From NCBI RefSeq assembly GCF_002117485.1, contig NZ_CP021033.1:558001-622000 (forward strand): 64,000 bases of DNA, in the 5' to 3' direction. The notes beneath the pieces were generated by a model, which did no database searches, was not told the origin of the DNA, and saw only the letters and a list, made by a program, of their open reading frames with translations. This DNA is from Rhizobium sp. NXC14. GTDB taxonomy: Bacteria > Pseudomonadota > Alphaproteobacteria > Rhizobiales > Rhizobiaceae. Within the stretch, counting starts at the first letter, position 1. Every line of letters begins with the position of its first letter. Positions 61,821-64,000 of this stretch are shown one piece after another. Position numbers and translations under genes: made by a program.

Positions 61821-62603
61821 GTGAACATCAAAAGCATCGGATTTGTCGGAACCGGCGTTATCACCGAGGCGATGGTTCGCGGGCTTCTCGCTGATCCGGC
61901 CTACGCCTTGGAGATTCACGTCTCTCCACGAAGCGCCCACATCGCGGAAACGCTGGCGGGCGCATTCGCAGCCGTGAACATTGCCAAGGACAATCAGGAC
62001 GTCGTCGATCGCAGCGACATGGTGTTCCTGGCGATACGGCCGCAGGTCGCCGAGGAGGTCGTGCGGGAATTGTCGTTCAGGGCGGGACAGACGGTCGTCA
62101 GTGTCGTCGCGGCGACAGAGCGCCATGCCCTCCTCGACTGGATCGGCGCCGACGTGCATCTCGTGCAGGCGATCCCCCTGCCTTTCGTCGCAACGCGCCA
62201 GGGCGTCACCGCCATCTATCCGCCCGATGATACGGTCGCAGCGCTGTTCGACACGCTTGGGACGGCCGTCCAATGTCAGTCGAGGAAGGAATACGACCTT
62301 CTCGCAGCCGCAAGCGCAACGATGTCTACCTATTTCGGAATCATGGAAACGGTCGGCGTCTGGCTGGAAACGAGCGGCCTCGAAAGAGCGAAAGCAAATG
62401 CCTACATCGCCCCTCTCTTCGCGAGCCTGGCGCAAAAGGCAAGCGGCCCCGGCGCCGAGCCGTTCAGAACGCTGAGCCGCGAATTCGCAACCAGGGGCGG
62501 GCTGAACGAGCAGGTTCTGACCGACTTCGAGAAAAAGGGCGGCATCGCGGCGCTGATCGAAGCGCTCGACGGCGTGCTCGCCCGCATCGAGGGCAGGAAC
62601 TAA
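61821..62603 (+). CDS. Divergent pyrroline-5-carboxylate reductase-like protein
   Basis: A 260-residue protein starting at GTG with AAGGAG seven bases upstream, which decides the start. The Rossmann motif is IGFVGTGVITEAMVRGLL, followed by SDMVFLAIRPQVAEEVVREL. The C-terminal dimerisation region is atypical (ASATMSTYFGIMETVGVWLE) and lacks the LSGSGPAF-type motif of true ProC. It is closer to the NAD(P)-binding ProC-like group than to the protein at 42205. Its stop overlaps the convergent XRE regulator by four bases. A cyclic imine may be reduced, but substrate is open. Confidence 0.8.
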   Translation: MNIKSIGFVGTGVITEAMVRGLLADPAYALEIHVSPRSAHIAETLAGAFAAVNIAKDNQDVVDRSDMVFLAIRPQVAEEVVRELSFRAGQTVVSVVAATERHALLDWIGADVHLVQAIPLPFVATRQGVTAIYPPDDTVAALFDTLGTAVQCQSRKEYDLLAAASATMSTYFGIMETVGVWLETSGLERAKANAYIAPLFASLAQKASGPGAEPFRTLSREFATRGGLNEQVLTDFEKKGGIAALIEALDGVLARIEGRN

Positions 62604-63148
62604 AAAGTAGGCGGAGTGCAGGCGCTGATAACCTCGCAGGCCACCGGCCCGATGCAGCGGAACCGGTGCGGGCGCCGGCTTTCAAAATAATAAGCGTCAC
62701 CTGGCCCCAGCACGCGTCGTTCGTCGTCGACCGTGACCTCGAGCCTTCCCGAGAGCACGATCCCGCCCTCCTCTCCCTCGTGGACAAGAGGAATTTTTCC
62801 GGTGTCGGCACCCGGCTGGTAGCACTCCTTAAGCATCTGCAGGCTGCGCCCGAACAGGGTTTCGCCAACCTGCTTGTAGGAAATGGCACCCTTGCCGATC
62901 TCCACCAGCTCCTCAGCCGCGTAGAAAGCCTTTTTCGGACGTTCGGGTTCGAAGGCGAAGAATTCCGCCAGCCCGATCGGGATGCCGTCGAGAATTCGCT
63001 TCAGGGCTCCAACCGACGGATTGGAGGCGTTCGATTCGATCAGCGAGATCGTCGAGTTCGGCACACCGGTGCGTTTGGCAAGCTCGCGCTGGGAAAGCTT
63101 GTGGGCGATGCGAAGATGGCGAAGGCGGCTGCCGATATCGACTGACAT
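62600..63148 (-). CDS. XRE-family regulator with cupin domain (PuuR-like)
   Basis: A 182-residue regulator. The helix-turn-helix is LRHLRIAHKLSQRELAKRTGVPNSTISLIESNASNPSV. A C-terminal cupin follows (ILDGIPIGLAEFF, HEGEEGGIVLSGRLEVTVDDERRVLGPGDAYYFESRRPHRFRC). Length and layout match PuuR and related regulators of polyamine or amino-acid catabolism. The ATG of MSVDIGSRL is used. It is divergent from the class III aminotransferase gene and an inverted repeat lies between them, so control of that gene is likely. Confidence 0.92.
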   Translation of the reverse strand: MSVDIGSRLRHLRIAHKLSQRELAKRTGVPNSTISLIESNASNPSVGALKRILDGIPIGLAEFFAFEPERPKKAFYAAEELVEIGKGAISYKQVGETLFGRSLQMLKECYQPGADTGKIPLVHEGEEGGIVLSGRLEVTVDDERRVLGPGDAYYFESRRPHRFRCIGPVACEVISACTPPTF

Positions 63149-63172
63149 GATGGATCCGTTTGCGTTGTTCAG

Positions 63173-63206
63173 AATATCTAAAATGTGTCTGATGGGCCAA
63201 GATATT
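63173..63206. promoter_or_regulatory. Candidate XRE operator between regulator and aminotransferase
   Basis: AATATCT at 63173-63179 and AGATATT at 63200-63206 are perfect inverted arms. The similarity extends outward: TTGTTCAGAATATCT on one side and AGATATTTCAACAA on the other. The site lies 25-58 bases upstream of the regulator ATG and about 80 bases before the aminotransferase ATG. Confidence 0.5.
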
Positions 63207-63287
63207 TCAACAACTTGCGCCGGCAAAGAAAAGGACTTGTTTGCAAAGGAGAAATCATCATTCTCGACCCATCCCAAGGAAGCCAGA

Positions 63288-64000
63288 ATGGATCAGATGA
63301 ACAAAACGAACGCGCCCGTACTCGAAAATTTCTGGATGCCATTCACGGCCAACCGGCAGTTCAAGGCCACGCCGCGCCTTTTGGCCGCCGCGGAGGGCAT
63401 GTACTACACCGACGTTGACGGAAACCGGGTTCTTGACGGCACGGCCGGGCTCTGGTGCTGCAATGCCGGCCACGGCCGCAAGAAGATCTCCCAGGCGGTC
63501 GAGCGCCAGCTTGCCACCCTCGATTATGCCCCGACCTTCCAGATGGGCCATCCGATCGCGTTCGATTTCGCCGCGAAGCTCGCCGCAATCGCGCCGGGCG
63601 GGGCTGACGCCAAGCTCGACCGTGTATTCTTCACCGGCTCCGGTTCGGAATCGGTGGATACAGCTCTGAAGATCGCTATCGCCTATCAGCGCGCGATCGG
63701 CCAGGGCACACGCACGCGCATCATCGGCCGCGAGAAGGGATATCACGGAGTCGGCTTCGGCGGCATTTCCGTCGGCGGCCTCGTCAACAACCGCCGCGTC
63801 TTCCCGCAAATCCCGGCCGACCATATGCGCCACACGCTCGACATCGAGCGTAATGCCTTTTCCAAGGGTCTTCCAGCCCATGGCGTGGAACTGGCCGACG
63901 ATCTCGAACGCCTGGTGCAGTTGCACGGCGCCGAAACCATCGCCGCCGTCATCGTCGAGCCGATGGCGGGATCGGCGGGCGTGGTGCTTCCGCCGAAAGG
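63288..64000 (+). CDS. Class III omega-amino-acid aminotransferase, 3' end outside window
   Basis: The ATG has AAGGAAGCC upstream and the frame stays open to the window end. The 237 residues visible are the N-terminal half of a PLP class III aminotransferase: NFWMPFTANRQFK, DGTAGLWCCNAGHGR, the PLP phosphate segment FFTGSGSESVDTALKIA, REKGYHGVGFGGISVGG, and VIVEPMAGSAGV. Beta-alanine:pyruvate and other omega-amino-acid transaminases have this start. The PLP lysine would lie beyond the window. The divergent PuuR-like regulator supports an amine or omega-amino-acid substrate. Confidence 0.92.
   Translation, partial: MDQMNKTNAPVLENFWMPFTANRQFKATPRLLAAAEGMYYTDVDGNRVLDGTAGLWCCNAGHGRKKISQAVERQLATLDYAPTFQMGHPIAFDFAAKLAAIAPGGADAKLDRVFFTGSGSESVDTALKIAIAYQRAIGQGTRTRIIGREKGYHGVGFGGISVGGLVNNRRVFPQIPADHMRHTLDIERNAFSKGLPAHGVELADDLERLVQLHGAETIAAVIVEPMAGSAGVVLPPK

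Noticed and set aside
1..64000. tRNA, rRNA, CRISPR arrays or complete insertion sequences
   Set aside because: None was recognised by reading both strands; a covariance or repeat-finder search could still reveal a small RNA.

Overview
The window reads as a high-GC alphaproteobacterial genome, most likely Rhizobium (R. leguminosarum/R. etli group). This rests on protein style and gene order rather than on any marker gene: a PutA without a DNA-binding domain divergent from an Lrp-type PutR, a Stc2/StcD-like demethylase set, quaternary-amine ABC transporters, and rhizobial intergenic hairpins. No rRNA, tRNA, CRISPR array or intact insertion sequence was seen.

Layout. (1) 0-7.2 kb: amino-acid/opine-type catabolism, with a 5'-truncated FAD/[2Fe-2S] oxidoreductase, an ornithine cyclodeaminase family protein coupled to a threonine-dehydratase-like enzyme, an aldehyde dehydrogenase, and an Lrp regulator divergent from a DAO-type oxidase. 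(2) 7.2-14.7 kb: a methyl-accepting chemotaxis protein, then putA and putR with a small unknown ORF between them. (3) 14.7-18.0 kb: a copper/metal operon (small His/Cys-containing exported protein, PepSY membrane protein, a coupled 28-codon ORF, CopC, CopD). (4) 18.1-19.2 kb: a decayed acyltransferase gene.

(5) 19.2-46.1 kb is the core, a betaine/N-methylproline/hydroxyproline catabolic region. A LysR regulator is divergent from a Rieske demethylase and its reductase. A long minus-strand array carries a GntR regulator, DapA-like lyase, aldehyde dehydrogenase, FAD oxidase, betaine-type ABC transporter, proline-racemase family protein and AraC/GlxA regulator. A second minus-strand operon holds a StcD-like demethylase, a DddQ-like cupin, EtfB, EtfA, a ligand-less DddQ-like paralogue and the glutathione-dependent formaldehyde pathway (ADH, FghA, Gfa). 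A TetR regulator, a ProC-like reductase and a second betaine ABC transporter run divergently. The inferred logic is uptake of a proline or hydroxyproline betaine, stepwise N-demethylation with electrons passed to ETF, formaldehyde oxidation through glutathione, and entry of proline or hydroxyproline into PutA or the racemase/oxidase/DapA/ALDH branch.

(6) 46.2-47.6 kb: a decayed StcD-type demethylase fragment and two inverted repeats. (7) 47.6-54.5 kb: AraC regulator, FdhF/YdeP-type molybdoenzyme with a coupled small protein, a membrane diguanylate cyclase and an aldo/keto reductase. (8) 54.8-56.9 kb: DUF488, DUF4142, cupredoxin and an ECF sigma factor. (9) 57-61.5 kb: a solute-binding-protein remnant, three Tad-like pilus/secretion proteins and an exported unknown. 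(10) 61.8-64 kb: a second ProC-like protein, an XRE/cupin regulator and the start of a class III aminotransferase cut by the window end.

Broken or degraded genes recur: the acyltransferase, the class III alcohol dehydrogenase (apparent 2-bp slip), the StcD fragment, the solute-binding-protein fragment, and a racemase with a missing catalytic cysteine. Start codons were chosen from ribosome-binding sites and family N-termini; functional names are family-level inferences from reading the sequence.
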